A DNA stretch of 64,000 nucleotides from Metaclostridioides mangenotii (GCF_018917235.1 NZ_JAHLOF010000002.1:1-64000), one strand, 5' to 3'. Counted from the stretch's first letter, positions 18,349 through 27,115 are shown. Notes: generated from the letters alone by a model not told the origin. Program-made: numbers and translations.

Positions 18349-20010
18349 CTAATCTTTGTATTTAGATCTTATACTTTTTATAACTAAAAATATTCCTATT
18401 AAAAATGATATAAAGAAACCAGACATAGCTGTATACTTTATCCATATATTATTTTCTATATTTGGAGAAGCCAAAATCAAAGATGATCCTATAATTATTG
18501 AAGCTAACACTAATGTTAAAGACATTTGAGAAGTCAGTTCCACTATTACAGACTCTAACTTAGTCATTTTAACATCTTCGATGTTAAGTTTTATATTGTT
18601 TCTCTCTATATTACGAAGTATCGATTTGAGTTGTTTTGGAATCGATTTTAAATCCAAAACTACTTCTTCAATATTTTGTCTAGAATCAGCAATGAGATCT
18701 TTTAATTTTAACTTATGTTTGTAATAATGTTTTAAAAATTCTTTACTCAAAGAATCTAAAGAAAATTTAGGATTTAGTAATCTAGCTGTACCCTCAAGAG
18801 TTATTACTGTTTTAGCTAAAATAATTAGTTGATTCGGAAGAACTACATTGTACTTTCTAAAAAATCTAAAAACTTCATTTAGTATTTCTGTAGCACTGAT
18901 TTTTTCAAGAGGAACATCGTAGTAATAATGGATAAGATATAAAAGATCCTGCCTAAACCCCGATAAATTGGATTCGCTAGATAGTGCATCCATTTCTAAG
19001 AGTAAGTATATTATTTTATCTACGTTTTTATCAACTACTGCTAAAGAAATCTCATTTAACATTTTTAAAGTCTTATTGTCTATAATTCCGATCATGCCGA
19101 AATCAATGTATGATATCTTATTTTTTCCAATAACAAATATATTCCCTGGGTGAGGATCTGCGTGGAAAAATCCATCCGATAGTATTTGTACAAAAAATGA
19201 TCTAACCCCGATGTTAGCGATATTTTTAGCATCCCATCCGAGACTCTTGATCTTCTCAATATCGCTAAGCTTTATGCCTTTAACTTTTTCCATAACTAAG
19301 ACTTTCTTTGTACACCACTCTAAATACACTTCAGGTATATATACTTCATCGCTGTCTTTAAACATTTTTCTAAATTTCGTTGCACTTATGGCTTCAAAAG
19401 TATAGTCCAGCTCTCTTAAAAGCTGTGTCTCAAATTCTTCTATTATTTCAACTAAATCGATCTTATAATCTTTTTTTAGATCTTTTAATGTAACAGCAAT
19501 GGTCTTTAAAATTTCAAGATCTGATTTTATAGTATTTTCTATATTTGGCCTTTGAACCTTAATTATAACTTCTTCTCCAGTATTAAGTGTTGCTTCATAT
19601 ACTTGCCCTATTGAAGCAGCAGCAATTGGCTCTTCATTAAAATGAGAAAATACCTGTTTTATTCCTTGCCCTATCTCCTCTTCAAATATTTCTAAGGCTA
19701 TTCCAGTTGGAAATTTACCTGTATCGTCTCTAAGTTTTGAAAGCTCATCTATAATATCCTGATCAAGAAGATCTTTTCTTGTGCTTAGTATTTGACCTAT
19801 CTTTATGTATGTTGGGCCAAGTTCCTCAAGTGCAAACGTCAACCTCTCTCCAGTCGACATATTTTTAATATTTTCAGTTGTATCAAAGATCGGTATTTTA
19901 TAGGCTATGCCTTCAATATTTAGTTTTTCTACTATGAAACTAAATCCATATTTTATTAAAACATAAGCTATTTCTCTATAACGTTTTAAATGCCTATAAC
20001 TAATTCTCAA
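18349..20010 (-). CDS. ABC1/UbiB-family atypical protein kinase-like protein
   Basis: The ABC1/ADCK/UbiB fold has the family A-rich loop and KxGQ signature (YIKIGQILSTRKDLL). It also has the kinase motifs HADPHPGNIF (catalytic-loop equivalent) and YIDFGMIG (DFG equivalent). Two membrane segments lie at the C-terminus. Substrates in anaerobic Firmicutes are unknown; a lipid or quinone-like role is only inferred from relatives. The frame opens at 20034, but AGAGGAGG (20018-20025) points to TTG 20010 as the start, giving 553 residues. It lies between recJ and the carbonic anhydrase gene. Confidence 0.85.
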   Translation of the reverse strand: MRISYRHLKRYREIAYVLIKYGFSFIVEKLNIEGIAYKIPIFDTTENIKNMSTGERLTFALEELGPTYIKIGQILSTRKDLLDQDIIDELSKLRDDTGKFPTGIALEIFEEEIGQGIKQVFSHFNEEPIAAASIGQVYEATLNTGEEVIIKVQRPNIENTIKSDLEILKTIAVTLKDLKKDYKIDLVEIIEEFETQLLRELDYTFEAISATKFRKMFKDSDEVYIPEVYLEWCTKKVLVMEKVKGIKLSDIEKIKSLGWDAKNIANIGVRSFFVQILSDGFFHADPHPGNIFVIGKNKISYIDFGMIGIIDNKTLKMLNEISLAVVDKNVDKIIYLLLEMDALSSESNLSGFRQDLLYLIHYYYDVPLEKISATEILNEVFRFFRKYNVVLPNQLIILAKTVITLEGTARLLNPKFSLDSLSKEFLKHYYKHKLKLKDLIADSRQNIEEVVLDLKSIPKQLKSILRNIERNNIKLNIEDVKMTKLESVIVELTSQMSLTLVLASIIIGSSLILASPNIENNIWIKYTAMSGFFISFLIGIFLVIKSIRSKYKD

Positions 20011-20102
20011 ATTACTTCCTCCTCTAATAGACAAAACTCTTTTTCTATCCTAAGAAGGAGACAATAAAATATTGCCCCCCTCTAAATTTGTATCATATTA
20101 TT

Positions 20103-20606
20103 CTATTTATATCCATTTGCAGTATCTACATACCATTTTGCAGAACTTTTATTTTCCTCTATATCTTCTTTGGTAAGTTCTCTAACAACTTTAGCTGGAA
20201 TTCCCATAAGAAGCACACCGTCTGGAAATTTCTTGCCAGATGTAACTACACTGCCAGCAGCTACAATAGAATTTGCACCAATTATAGCATTATCTAAAAC
20301 TATAGCTCCCATACCTATAAGTGTATTGTCTCCAATTGTCGCACCGTGAACTAAAGCTTTGTGTCCTACAGTTACATTGTTGCCAATTTTCGTTATATAG
20401 TCTCCGTGCAGAACAACTCCGTCTTGAATGTTTGTATTATCCCCTATTACTATAGATTCACCATCACCCCTTAAAACGGCATTGTACCAAATACTACAGT
20501 TTTTTCCTATCTTAACATCACCTATTATAGATGCAGTTTCTGAAATAAATACATTTTCGCCAATTTCCGGTTTTATACCTTTAAAATCTCTAATAACCAT
20601 GTCCAT
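20103..20606 (-). CDS. gamma-carbonic anhydrase family protein
   Basis: The 167-residue left-handed beta-helix protein has hexapeptide repeats from about residue 20 to 130. The three metal-binding histidines are present in VVLHGD and VGHKALVHGATIG. Such trimeric proteins hydrate CO2 or serve as PaaY/YrdA-like relatives of unproven activity. It starts 13 bp after scfB ends, so the two are co-transcribed. Confidence 0.9.
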   Translation of the reverse strand: MDMVIRDFKGIKPEIGENVFISETASIIGDVKIGKNCSIWYNAVLRGDGESIVIGDNTNIQDGVVLHGDYITKIGNNVTVGHKALVHGATIGDNTLIGMGAIVLDNAIIGANSIVAAGSVVTSGKKFPDGVLLMGIPAKVVRELTKEDIEENKSSAKWYVDTANGYK

Positions 20607-20619
20607 CCTCCTAAAAAGA

Positions 20620-21990
20620 TTACTTATTTCCTTTTGTCATTAGTTTTGCCTGAATCATAATTGCACACTCTGTACGCTTTCTTTGCATATCACATCCAAG
20701 CTCATAAGGTACAGTAATATCATTGTTGAAGTTAATCGCATTAGCATGACATCCACCTGAACAGTAAAATTTATTCCAACATTTTTTACATTCATCTTTA
20801 CTGTACACATGTGCTTCTCTAAATGACTGCTTTAATTCTTTTGGCATTATAATTTCTTCATCAAATATATTTGCCATTTTGAATTCTTCATTTCCGACAA
20901 ACTGATGACATGGATAAATGTCTCCTGATGGTGTTACTGATAGGTATTCATTTCCAGCTCCACATCCCGTTATTCTCTTAATAACGCAAGGCCCTTGATT
21001 TAAGTCAATCATATAGTGAAAAAATTTAAAACCTTCACCATTTAATTGTCTATCCGCATACTCATCTGCAAATTTTTCGTACTCTTCAAATATCTTTGGT
21101 AGATCCTCTTCTCTAAGCGCATAAGGATTACTTGCGTCTCCAACAACCGGCTCTACAGATGTAAGTTTAAAGCCTTCATTTGCAAAATGAATGATATCTT
21201 TTGAAAAATCCAAATTATCTCTAGTAAATGTACCTCTTATATAGTAGTATTTGTCTTTAGGTCTATTTTCAACCAACTTTTTAAATTTAGGCAAGATAAT
21301 ATCATAGCTACCCTTGTCGTTTACTGTTGGTCTCATGCTATCATTTATATCTTTTCTGCCATCTAAACTCAAGACTACATTGTGCATATTTTCATTAATA
21401 TATTTTATTATTTCATCATTTAAAAGCACACCGTTTGTAGTTATTGTAAATCTTATATTCTTATTGTAGTCTTTCTCCACGCTTCTTCCATATTCGACCA
21501 ATTGTTTAACAACGTCGAAGTTCATTAACGGCTCTCCGCCAAAAAAGTCTATTTCAAGATTTTTTCTATTGCCCGAATTATTAATCAAGAAATCTATAGC
21601 TGCTTTACCGACCTCAAAGCTCATCAATTCTTTGTCTCCACCAAAGTCTCCTTGAGCTGCAAAACAGTATTTACATTTAAGATTACAATCATGCGCCACA
21701 TTTAGACATAGTGCCTTAACAACTTGTTCTCTATTTACAAAACTAGGATGATTTTCGTATGTATCCTCAGAATAGAGTAAACCATCATCTTTTAAACTAG
21801 TAATTTCATTATATGATTCACTTATCGATTTTTCGTCAAATTCTCCCTTCATTGAATCTATTATTTCTTCTCTAGTTTTATCCTCATAAAAATCTAACAT
21901 CTTATATGATAAATCATCTAAAATATGCACTGATCCACCGTTTACATCTAGTGCAATATTATATCCATTCATTGAAAACTTATGTATCAT
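20620..21990 (-). CDS. scfB: SCIFF peptide maturase, radical SAM/SPASM thioether synthase
   Basis: This enzyme forms Cys-to-Thr alpha thioether bridges in the small six-cysteine peptide ScfA (SCIFF). From ATG 21990 the protein has 456 residues. A PqqD-like peptide-binding N-terminal domain (about 1-85) is followed by the radical SAM motif at C102, C106 and C109. The C-terminal SPASM domain has about seven further cysteines (CGAG, YPCHQF, CKKCWNKFYCSGGCH) for auxiliary clusters. The ribosome binding site GGGAGGT (22001-22007) rejects the longer frame opening at 22047. The expected SCIFF precursor gene is not found next to it. Confidence 0.92.
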   Translation of the reverse strand: MIHKFSMNGYNIALDVNGGSVHILDDLSYKMLDFYEDKTREEIIDSMKGEFDEKSISESYNEITSLKDDGLLYSEDTYENHPSFVNREQVVKALCLNVAHDCNLKCKYCFAAQGDFGGDKELMSFEVGKAAIDFLINNSGNRKNLEIDFFGGEPLMNFDVVKQLVEYGRSVEKDYNKNIRFTITTNGVLLNDEIIKYINENMHNVVLSLDGRKDINDSMRPTVNDKGSYDIILPKFKKLVENRPKDKYYYIRGTFTRDNLDFSKDIIHFANEGFKLTSVEPVVGDASNPYALREEDLPKIFEEYEKFADEYADRQLNGEGFKFFHYMIDLNQGPCVIKRITGCGAGNEYLSVTPSGDIYPCHQFVGNEEFKMANIFDEEIIMPKELKQSFREAHVYSKDECKKCWNKFYCSGGCHANAINFNNDITVPYELGCDMQRKRTECAIMIQAKLMTKGNK

Positions 21991-22050
21991 AATAAACTTT
22001 ACCTCCCAAGTTACTATATATATCGATTCTGCTAATATATATTTCAACTA

Positions 22051-22080
22051 ATTATATCATATTGTATGTTTAAAAGACAA
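22051..22080 (-). promoter_or_regulatory. scfB promoter
   Basis: A -35 TTGTCT (22075-22080) and a perfect -10 TATAAT (22051-22056) are 18 bp apart on the minus strand. The -35 lies in the T tract of the agrBD terminator. This arrangement starts scfB as its own transcription unit. Confidence 0.65.
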
Positions 22081-22081
22081 A

Positions 22082-22108
22082 AAAGTCATGGATAATCTCC
22101 ATGACTTT
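22082..22108 (-). terminator. terminator of agrBD
   Basis: AAAGTCATGG (22082-22091) and CCATGACTTT (22099-22108) form a perfect 10-bp stem with a 7-nt loop. On the minus strand a T-rich run follows. Confidence 0.9.
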
Positions 22109-22219
22109 CTATATTATTTCATTTATGTATTTAACACATTACTTCCCCCATACAGCATTAAAACAGCTTCTCTTCAAGCCACTTAATGATAAAAAAAATC
22201 TGAAACAATTAAAGTTAAT

Positions 22220-22375
22220 TTATAAAATATGCTTACTAGTTTTCCCTCTTTGATTTGTTAATGGTTCTGGGTGGTACATAATCCAAGAACATGTAGTATT
22301 TGTTGATAAAACTGCTATGAACAATGCTACTATACTACAGCATTTTAACGTTTTTATCTTAAATATTTCTAACAA
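22220..22375 (-). CDS. agrD: AgrD-type autoinducing peptide precursor
   Basis: This 51-codon gene lies 27 bp after agrB. It starts at TTG 22375 with ribosome binding site GGAGGAG (22382-22388) at 6 bp; no in-frame ATG precedes. The N-terminus (MLEIFKIKTLKCCSIVALF) fits an amphipathic, membrane-associated leader. The centre NTTCSWIM would be the thiolactone peptide, with Cys29 as ring residue. The C-terminal part begins YHPEPL, like the conserved HxPE-type recognition segment after the peptide in clostridial AgrD. A five-residue ring CSWIM is my best reading; CSWIMY is possible. AgrB would process it. Confidence 0.85.
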   Translation of the reverse strand: MLEIFKIKTLKCCSIVALFIAVLSTNTTCSWIMYHPEPLTNQRGKTSKHIL

Positions 22376-22402
22376 CCAAATCTCCTCCAAAATATTATTT
22401 AA

Positions 22403-22987
22403 TCAACTAGTTCGTCTGTTCGTAACTATAGCAAGAACTAGCATTATAAAAATCCAGTATAGCGCAAATGTACTAAAAATAAAGTAGTCTGTTAATATAC
22501 CTAAATTTATACTAACTACATTTATTGAAAATACTATTAATGATAATGTTGCTGCAACTTTCTTATGATGAATTCTCTCAGCATTGCTTAATGGGTTATT
22601 TCTGTGTTCAACTGGTGCCAATTTGCAAATTCCAATTAAACTTATTGCTAATCCTATCATCAAAGGAATTTGCGTTGTATCTAAATTTATATTATTAATA
22701 ATTAAAATTGTCACTAAATAAATTGTAGCGAAGGTCAGCAAACATCTTGAATAATTCTTTGCGTGAAAACCTCCAGCGTACTGTCGTATCGGACAATACG
22801 TCAATAAAAATAATAAAGTATGTACAAATTTTCCGAAAATTAAACCTATGAAAAGTACAGTCAAAGCATTAGCAGCAAAAGCAATTATTAGTTCAAATCC
22901 GTACGAATAGACCCTGAACTCATTTTCATCAATAAGCTCATTGGTGACTAGAACGGATGTAATTCTATCTGCACTTAATTTAAACAT
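22403..22987 (-). CDS. agrB: AgrB-type peptide-processing membrane protease
   Basis: AgrB cleaves the C-terminus of AgrD and forms the thiolactone, a step in autoinducing peptide export. The 194-residue protein has about five to six membrane segments. The catalytic pair is H75 and C82 in GGFHAKNYSRC, with the same 7-residue spacing as S. aureus H77/C84. AAGGGTGGT precedes ATG 22987. agrD follows directly, but no agrC or agrA is in the window, so this is an orphan BD pair. Confidence 0.94.
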   Translation of the reverse strand: MFKLSADRITSVLVTNELIDENEFRVYSYGFELIIAFAANALTVLFIGLIFGKFVHTLLFLLTYCPIRQYAGGFHAKNYSRCLLTFATIYLVTILIINNINLDTTQIPLMIGLAISLIGICKLAPVEHRNNPLSNAERIHHKKVAATLSLIVFSINVVSINLGILTDYFIFSTFALYWIFIMLVLAIVTNRRTS

Positions 22988-23178
22988 TTAATACCACCCT
23001 TTCAAATATCAATTAATTGAAGGATAACCCTTCATTTTGATTTTTTCAACACCTTAGGAAAAACTGGGCATTTAAAATACATAACTGGTCATATTTTTCG
23101 ACTTTATTTCTAAAAAAACGTTTCCAAGCTGTAATTTCAATTGTGTCAAAGAATCTATTTTTGTTCATCTTATCTTTC

Positions 23179-23207
23179 ATTATAAGAAATTCTGAAGAGT
23201 TTGTCTA
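23179..23207 (-). promoter_or_regulatory. agrBD promoter
   Basis: A -35 TAGACA (23202-23207) and a perfect -10 TATAAT (23179-23184) are 17 bp apart. Transcription from about 23172 gives a long leader of about 185 nt. The leader contains the small hairpin TGAAGG (23018-23023) with CCTTCA (23029-23034) close to the agrB ribosome binding site. Confidence 0.7.
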
Positions 23208-23250
23208 TTCATTTGTTAATAATTTATAAAACATCTTTCAATTTTCTCTA

Positions 23251-23324
23251 AAATCCACAAATTATGGATAACCTGTGCATAACCTGTGGGTATTTAAGTG
23301 TTTTTTGTGAGTAATTGTGGATAA
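23251..23324. promoter_or_regulatory. cluster of DnaA-box-like nonamers
   Basis: One perfect box, TGTGGATAA, lies at 23316-23324. Two 8-of-9 matches lie at 23263-23271 (TATGGATAA) and 23274-23282 (TGTGCATAA). Three 7-of-9 matches lie at 23251-23259 (opposite strand), 23285-23293 and 23306-23314. Most point the same way and are 10-11 bp apart (23263, 23274, 23285), about one helix turn. No dnaA or dnaN is nearby, so this is not a standard oriC. A DnaA-binding regulatory or titration site is an inference. Confidence 0.5.
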
Positions 23325-23375
23325 TATTTGGTCGAATAATCTGAGGCCCTGTTAAAAACTCACGACAAAAAATAA

Positions 23376-23401
23376 AATAGGAGTGGATAACCACTCCTAT
23401 T
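23376..23401 (-). terminator. hairpin terminator
   Basis: AATAGGAGTGG (23376-23386) and CCACTCCTATT (23391-23401) form a perfect 11-bp stem with loop ATAA. In the minus direction a T-rich run follows. It may end ptsHI transcripts that run on past the 23.4-23.8 kb spacer. Confidence 0.75.
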
Positions 23402-23807
23402 AATATATAATAAACAAATAAACCCACAAATAGATCAAATTGAATATTTTATTAGAATGTTTCATTGTCTTTTCACATTTCTAAATTTAAGATCTACATA
23501 AACATCATTTAAAAGTAATTTTACAATTAAAATCTTCCATACTCAACCTTAACTCTTATATATAAAAATTTGGTGCTACTTGGGGTTTATTCGATTATCA
23601 ATTCTGTATTTCTGAATTTATTATTTCTATTAATAATCAAGATAGTATAATATATTCTATGTCTATATATTATACTATTTTTGAAATATAATTCTCTATA
23701 TTAATAAAAATATTTAAAAATATTTTTATTATGGTATTAATTAGTAAATACATAGTATAATTCATTAACTACAACTGAGGTCAAATATATTTATTTCAAT
23801 TGTTCTT
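23402..23807. other. AT-rich spacer with two perfect inverted repeats
   Basis: No ORF with a ribosome binding site is visible here. ATAGTATAATATA (23642-23654) and TATATTATACTAT (23666-23678) form a perfect 13-bp inverted repeat that contains a -10-like TATAAT on each strand. AATAAAAATATTT (23703-23715) and AAATATTTTTATT (23718-23730) form a second one around two bases. The region would melt very easily. Confidence 0.6.
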
Positions 23808-25535
23808 CTATTGAAATCTAAAGGACTGCTCTAGAAAATGATCCATATATTCGGATATTTCTTTAACTGTCTCCAATGAAAATACTATATTTTTTAGCTC
23901 TTCAAAATCCGATGTATTTAATGAACTAATTAAATTTCTAACATTTAAAATTGCAATCGGAGGCATTGATAGCTTATCAAACCCTATTGCCAGCAGGAGT
24001 GGTACCATTTTTAAGTCTCCACATGGTTCTCCACATATCTCAACCCACTTGCCCTCTTTTTTTGCATTTTCTAGTACAAATCTAATCAATCTCAGAACTC
24101 CAGGATTAAATTTTTCAAATATATCGCTTAAACGTTGATTCGTTCTGTCTGCAGCACAAGTAAACTGTATTAAATCCTCAATTTCAATAGATAAAAAATC
24201 CACATGCTTTATTATTATATCTGATATCATAGCCAAAGACGGAACTTCTATTACAACGCCAATCTCAACATTATCATTGTAGTCTATACCTTCTTTATCC
24301 AACTCTTGCAATGTTTCACTTAGTACTGACTTTACTTCTATGAGTTCTCTTAAACACGAAATCATCGGAAATGTAATTTTTAAATTTCCGTATACACTAG
24401 CTCTATAAAGAGCCCTCAATTGTGTTTTAAAAATATCTAATCTATCTAAACAAAGCCTTATAGATCTATATCCAAGTGATGGATTTAGCTCGTCATCTAT
24501 ATTTAAGTAACTAAGTTCTTCATCAGCACCTATATCTAAAGTTCGCATTATTATAGGTTTACCATCCATTTTTTTTATTATGGATTTGTACACTTCATAT
24601 TGATGATTTTCGCTTGGGGATAAATCTCTGTTTAGGTATAGAAACTCTGTTCTACAAAGCCCTACTCCTTCTGCATCATTTTTTATAATATTATCTAAAT
24701 CTATTTGACTACATATATTACCGTGCAAACTTACATTTTTACCATCTAATGTTATTGTATTTTTGCCTATTAAAGTATTTAGTATATCTTTTTCTCTATT
24801 GTATTTCTTTTTGTATTCTACATATTCTCTTATTGTATTTTCATCAGGATTTATAACCACTTTACCGCTTCGGCCATCAAAGACAATGTAGTCTCCGTTT
24901 TTCACTTTTTGGGTTATATCATTTAAACCAACTACAGATGGAACTTCTATACTTCTAGATATTATAGCTGAAATGGATGCATTTGTACCAAAATTACTTA
25001 AAACACCTACTACCATGTCTTCATTTATAAGATTTAAATCACTAATACCAAATTTATCACTTATTAAGACAGTATCTTCTTCTATTAAAGAAATATCGAT
25101 GACTTCTAAACCCTGTAAGTGTTTAATTAATCTCTCAGTTGCACTTTTGATATCAAATGCCCTCTCTGATGTGTATGTGTTGCCCATAGACTCAAACATT
25201 GTTACAAATAGCTCTTTAGCTTGGATTAATGCATACTCTGCATTTACTTTTTCTTTATAAATTCTCTCTTTTGATGAAACAATCAAATCAGAATTATCAA
25301 GTATTGAGAGATGGTTTCTAACTAATTCAGCTTCATCATATGGCAATTCTTTTGAAGCCTTATTTTTAAGTTCTTCCATCTCGTATTTAGAAATTTCTAC
25401 TGCTCTATCAAGTCTGTCAATTTCATAGTCTACATTGTCCACAATTTTCTTTTCAATAATAGGTTTATTGTCCACAACTACTAAAGCTTTTCCCATTGCA
25501 ATACCTGGTGAAGCGCCTATACCATTTAGAAACAT
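23808..25535 (-). CDS. ptsI: PTS enzyme I homologue lacking the active-site histidine
   Basis: Enzyme I normally moves phosphate from PEP to HPr. This 575-residue protein is full length, starting at ATG 25535 (ribosome binding site GGGGGG, 25543-25548), and keeps the domain order. The catalytic motif GGRTSHSAIMARS reads FGTNASISAIISRS, with Ile188 (codon 24972-24974, ATT) in place of the phospho-histidine. In the PEP domain GGDK reads GADE and SIGTNDLIQ reads SIEIEDLIQ, while RTEFLY, IEVPS and the catalytic Cys in ICGE remain. It cannot work as a normal enzyme I, yet the frame is undamaged. It is co-transcribed with ptsH. Confidence 0.9.
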   Translation of the reverse strand: MFLNGIGASPGIAMGKALVVVDNKPIIEKKIVDNVDYEIDRLDRAVEISKYEMEELKNKASKELPYDEAELVRNHLSILDNSDLIVSSKERIYKEKVNAEYALIQAKELFVTMFESMGNTYTSERAFDIKSATERLIKHLQGLEVIDISLIEEDTVLISDKFGISDLNLINEDMVVGVLSNFGTNASISAIISRSIEVPSVVGLNDITQKVKNGDYIVFDGRSGKVVINPDENTIREYVEYKKKYNREKDILNTLIGKNTITLDGKNVSLHGNICSQIDLDNIIKNDAEGVGLCRTEFLYLNRDLSPSENHQYEVYKSIIKKMDGKPIIMRTLDIGADEELSYLNIDDELNPSLGYRSIRLCLDRLDIFKTQLRALYRASVYGNLKITFPMISCLRELIEVKSVLSETLQELDKEGIDYNDNVEIGVVIEVPSLAMISDIIIKHVDFLSIEIEDLIQFTCAADRTNQRLSDIFEKFNPGVLRLIRFVLENAKKEGKWVEICGEPCGDLKMVPLLLAIGFDKLSMPPIAILNVRNLISSLNTSDFEELKNIVFSLETVKEISEYMDHFLEQSFRFQ

Positions 25536-25574
25536 AGAAATTCCCCCCATAATTGTAAGATATCGACAATCTAT

Positions 25575-25838
25575 TTACTTTTCATCAAATTCGTTTTCAA
25601 CCAAATCTACAAGTGACTGTAACGCTTCTTCTTCGTCTATTCCATTAACTACTATTTTTATTTCCTCTCCTTGCGAAAGTCCCAAGCTCATTATTCCCAT
25701 TATAGATTTTGCATTTACTTTTCTATCTTTTGATATAACATCTACATCTGATCTAAACTTAGATGCCTCTTTTACAAACATTCCCGCAGGTCTTGCATGA
25801 AGCCCACTTTTATTTTTTATCCTTACTGTTTTTTCCAT
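25575..25838 (-). CDS. ptsH: phosphocarrier protein HPr
   Basis: HPr carries phosphate from enzyme I to sugar permeases and, in Firmicutes, signals through HPr kinase. The 87-residue protein keeps the phospho-His in SGLHARPAG (H14) and the regulatory serine in AKSIMGIMSL (S45). It lies 39 bp upstream of the enzyme I homologue. HPr looks normal while its partner is altered, so its phosphorylation source here is unclear. Confidence 0.95.
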   Translation of the reverse strand: MEKTVRIKNKSGLHARPAGMFVKEASKFRSDVDVISKDRKVNAKSIMGIMSLGLSQGEEIKIVVNGIDEEEALQSLVDLVENEFDEK

Positions 25839-25885
25839 AGTTTTATGTCCTCCTAAGTTTAAATTATATCTATTTTAACATTTTT

Positions 25886-27115
25886 CTATTTACACTTACC
25901 ACTAATACCTTTAATTATATTGTTAACCAACAATTTTGATGTTTTATTCTTTTTTAAAAGACTTATATTTTTCGGTATTATAGGTTTAGATCCAAAACTT
26001 GATATTATGTCATTATTTGAATCAATGTTTGCATTAACAATATTTAGCACTTTATTAAAATCGTATAATTGAACTCTATTAACACTATTCTCTTCAAGCT
26101 TAGTTTCATATATACGATAAAATAAATCTTGATATGAAAAGCTTTTCGGTAAACCTACTATATCTCCCACTTTTGGTATTACTACTTCCATAAGCGTTCT
26201 CAAATTAGGATCTTTTCTAATATTTAAAAGAATACATAAATTTTCAATTGTTTCTTTGTCCAATCTTCTAAACATTTCGAAACAATAATCATCGTCGTAC
26301 TTGTACTCTACATCAAAAAAATAATTAACACCATTGCATCTACCATATGCTTTCATAGTATCAAGATATCCTAAATTTATATTTTTCTCAACACTATCTT
26401 TATCTTTATTTAGAGAACCGCCTAAATATTCAGATGGAATTATAGTTTTAATATTTATATCATGATATTTATTTAAATTCATTTTTCCAATAATATCATC
26501 TACAAGTCGTATTACAACTATATCTTCATATCCTTTATCTTTTAGTAAACCTACTGGTATGTTGTCTGAAAACATTCCATCAAGATACAGTCTATCATCC
26601 ATTTTATTCATCTGGAATATAGGTAGACTAGAGCTTGCTATTAGATAGTCAATTAATCTACCTTCTGGTATATCCTCTATATAAAGTTGATGAGGATTTA
26701 ATCTTTTATCCCAGTAAACTGTAACAAGACCAAAGTCTTTATATGAATCTCTAAGTATTTTTTCATCTAAAGTTTTTTCTAGCAGTGATCTCAAAGGTGT
26801 AATATCTATACCTTGATTTTTTCTAGCCTTATTCATAAGTTCTAAAACGCTATTAAAATTTTTGGTAGAAAAAGTTATGTCTTTGATTTTTTCATAGCTT
26901 TCTTCGTCGATGTTCATAAAGTATGTATAATCGTAGTTTAGCCAAATATCCTCCATAATTTCAATATTATCTTGAACAATATACGCTCCATTTAATGCTC
27001 CTATCGATGTACCAGATACTCCTTGAAACTCCATACCTAATGATTTGAAAGCCTTATATGCTCCTATTTGGTATGCTCCTTTTGTACCTCCACCTTCTAG
27101 TACTAATCCTCTCAT
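25886..27115 (-). CDS. patatin-like phospholipase
   Basis: The 409-residue cytoplasmic esterase-type protein has the oxyanion motif GGGTKGAYQIG at the N-terminus, the nucleophile elbow GTSIG (Ser near residue 42) and the dyad Asp in YLDGMFSDNIPV (about residue 173). The patatin domain covers about residues 1-280, followed by a helical C-terminal region of unknown role. A lipase or phospholipase acting on membrane lipids is inferred from the family. It lies between camA-like and ptsH; I recall a similar neighbourhood in C. difficile. Confidence 0.9.
   Translation of the reverse strand: MRGLVLEGGGTKGAYQIGAYKAFKSLGMEFQGVSGTSIGALNGAYIVQDNIEIMEDIWLNYDYTYFMNIDEESYEKIKDITFSTKNFNSVLELMNKARKNQGIDITPLRSLLEKTLDEKILRDSYKDFGLVTVYWDKRLNPHQLYIEDIPEGRLIDYLIASSSLPIFQMNKMDDRLYLDGMFSDNIPVGLLKDKGYEDIVVIRLVDDIIGKMNLNKYHDINIKTIIPSEYLGGSLNKDKDSVEKNINLGYLDTMKAYGRCNGVNYFFDVEYKYDDDYCFEMFRRLDKETIENLCILLNIRKDPNLRTLMEVVIPKVGDIVGLPKSFSYQDLFYRIYETKLEENSVNRVQLYDFNKVLNIVNANIDSNNDIISSFGSKPIIPKNISLLKKNKTSKLLVNNIIKGISGKCK

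Noticed and set aside
22110-22219. SCIFF precursor peptide gene between agrD and scfB
   Set aside because: All frames I read are short, lack clustered cysteines and have no ribosome binding site.
23251-23324. Chromosomal replication origin
   Set aside because: The DnaA boxes are real matches, but dnaA, dnaN, gyrB, rpmH and rnpA are all missing from the window, so a standard oriC call is not supported.
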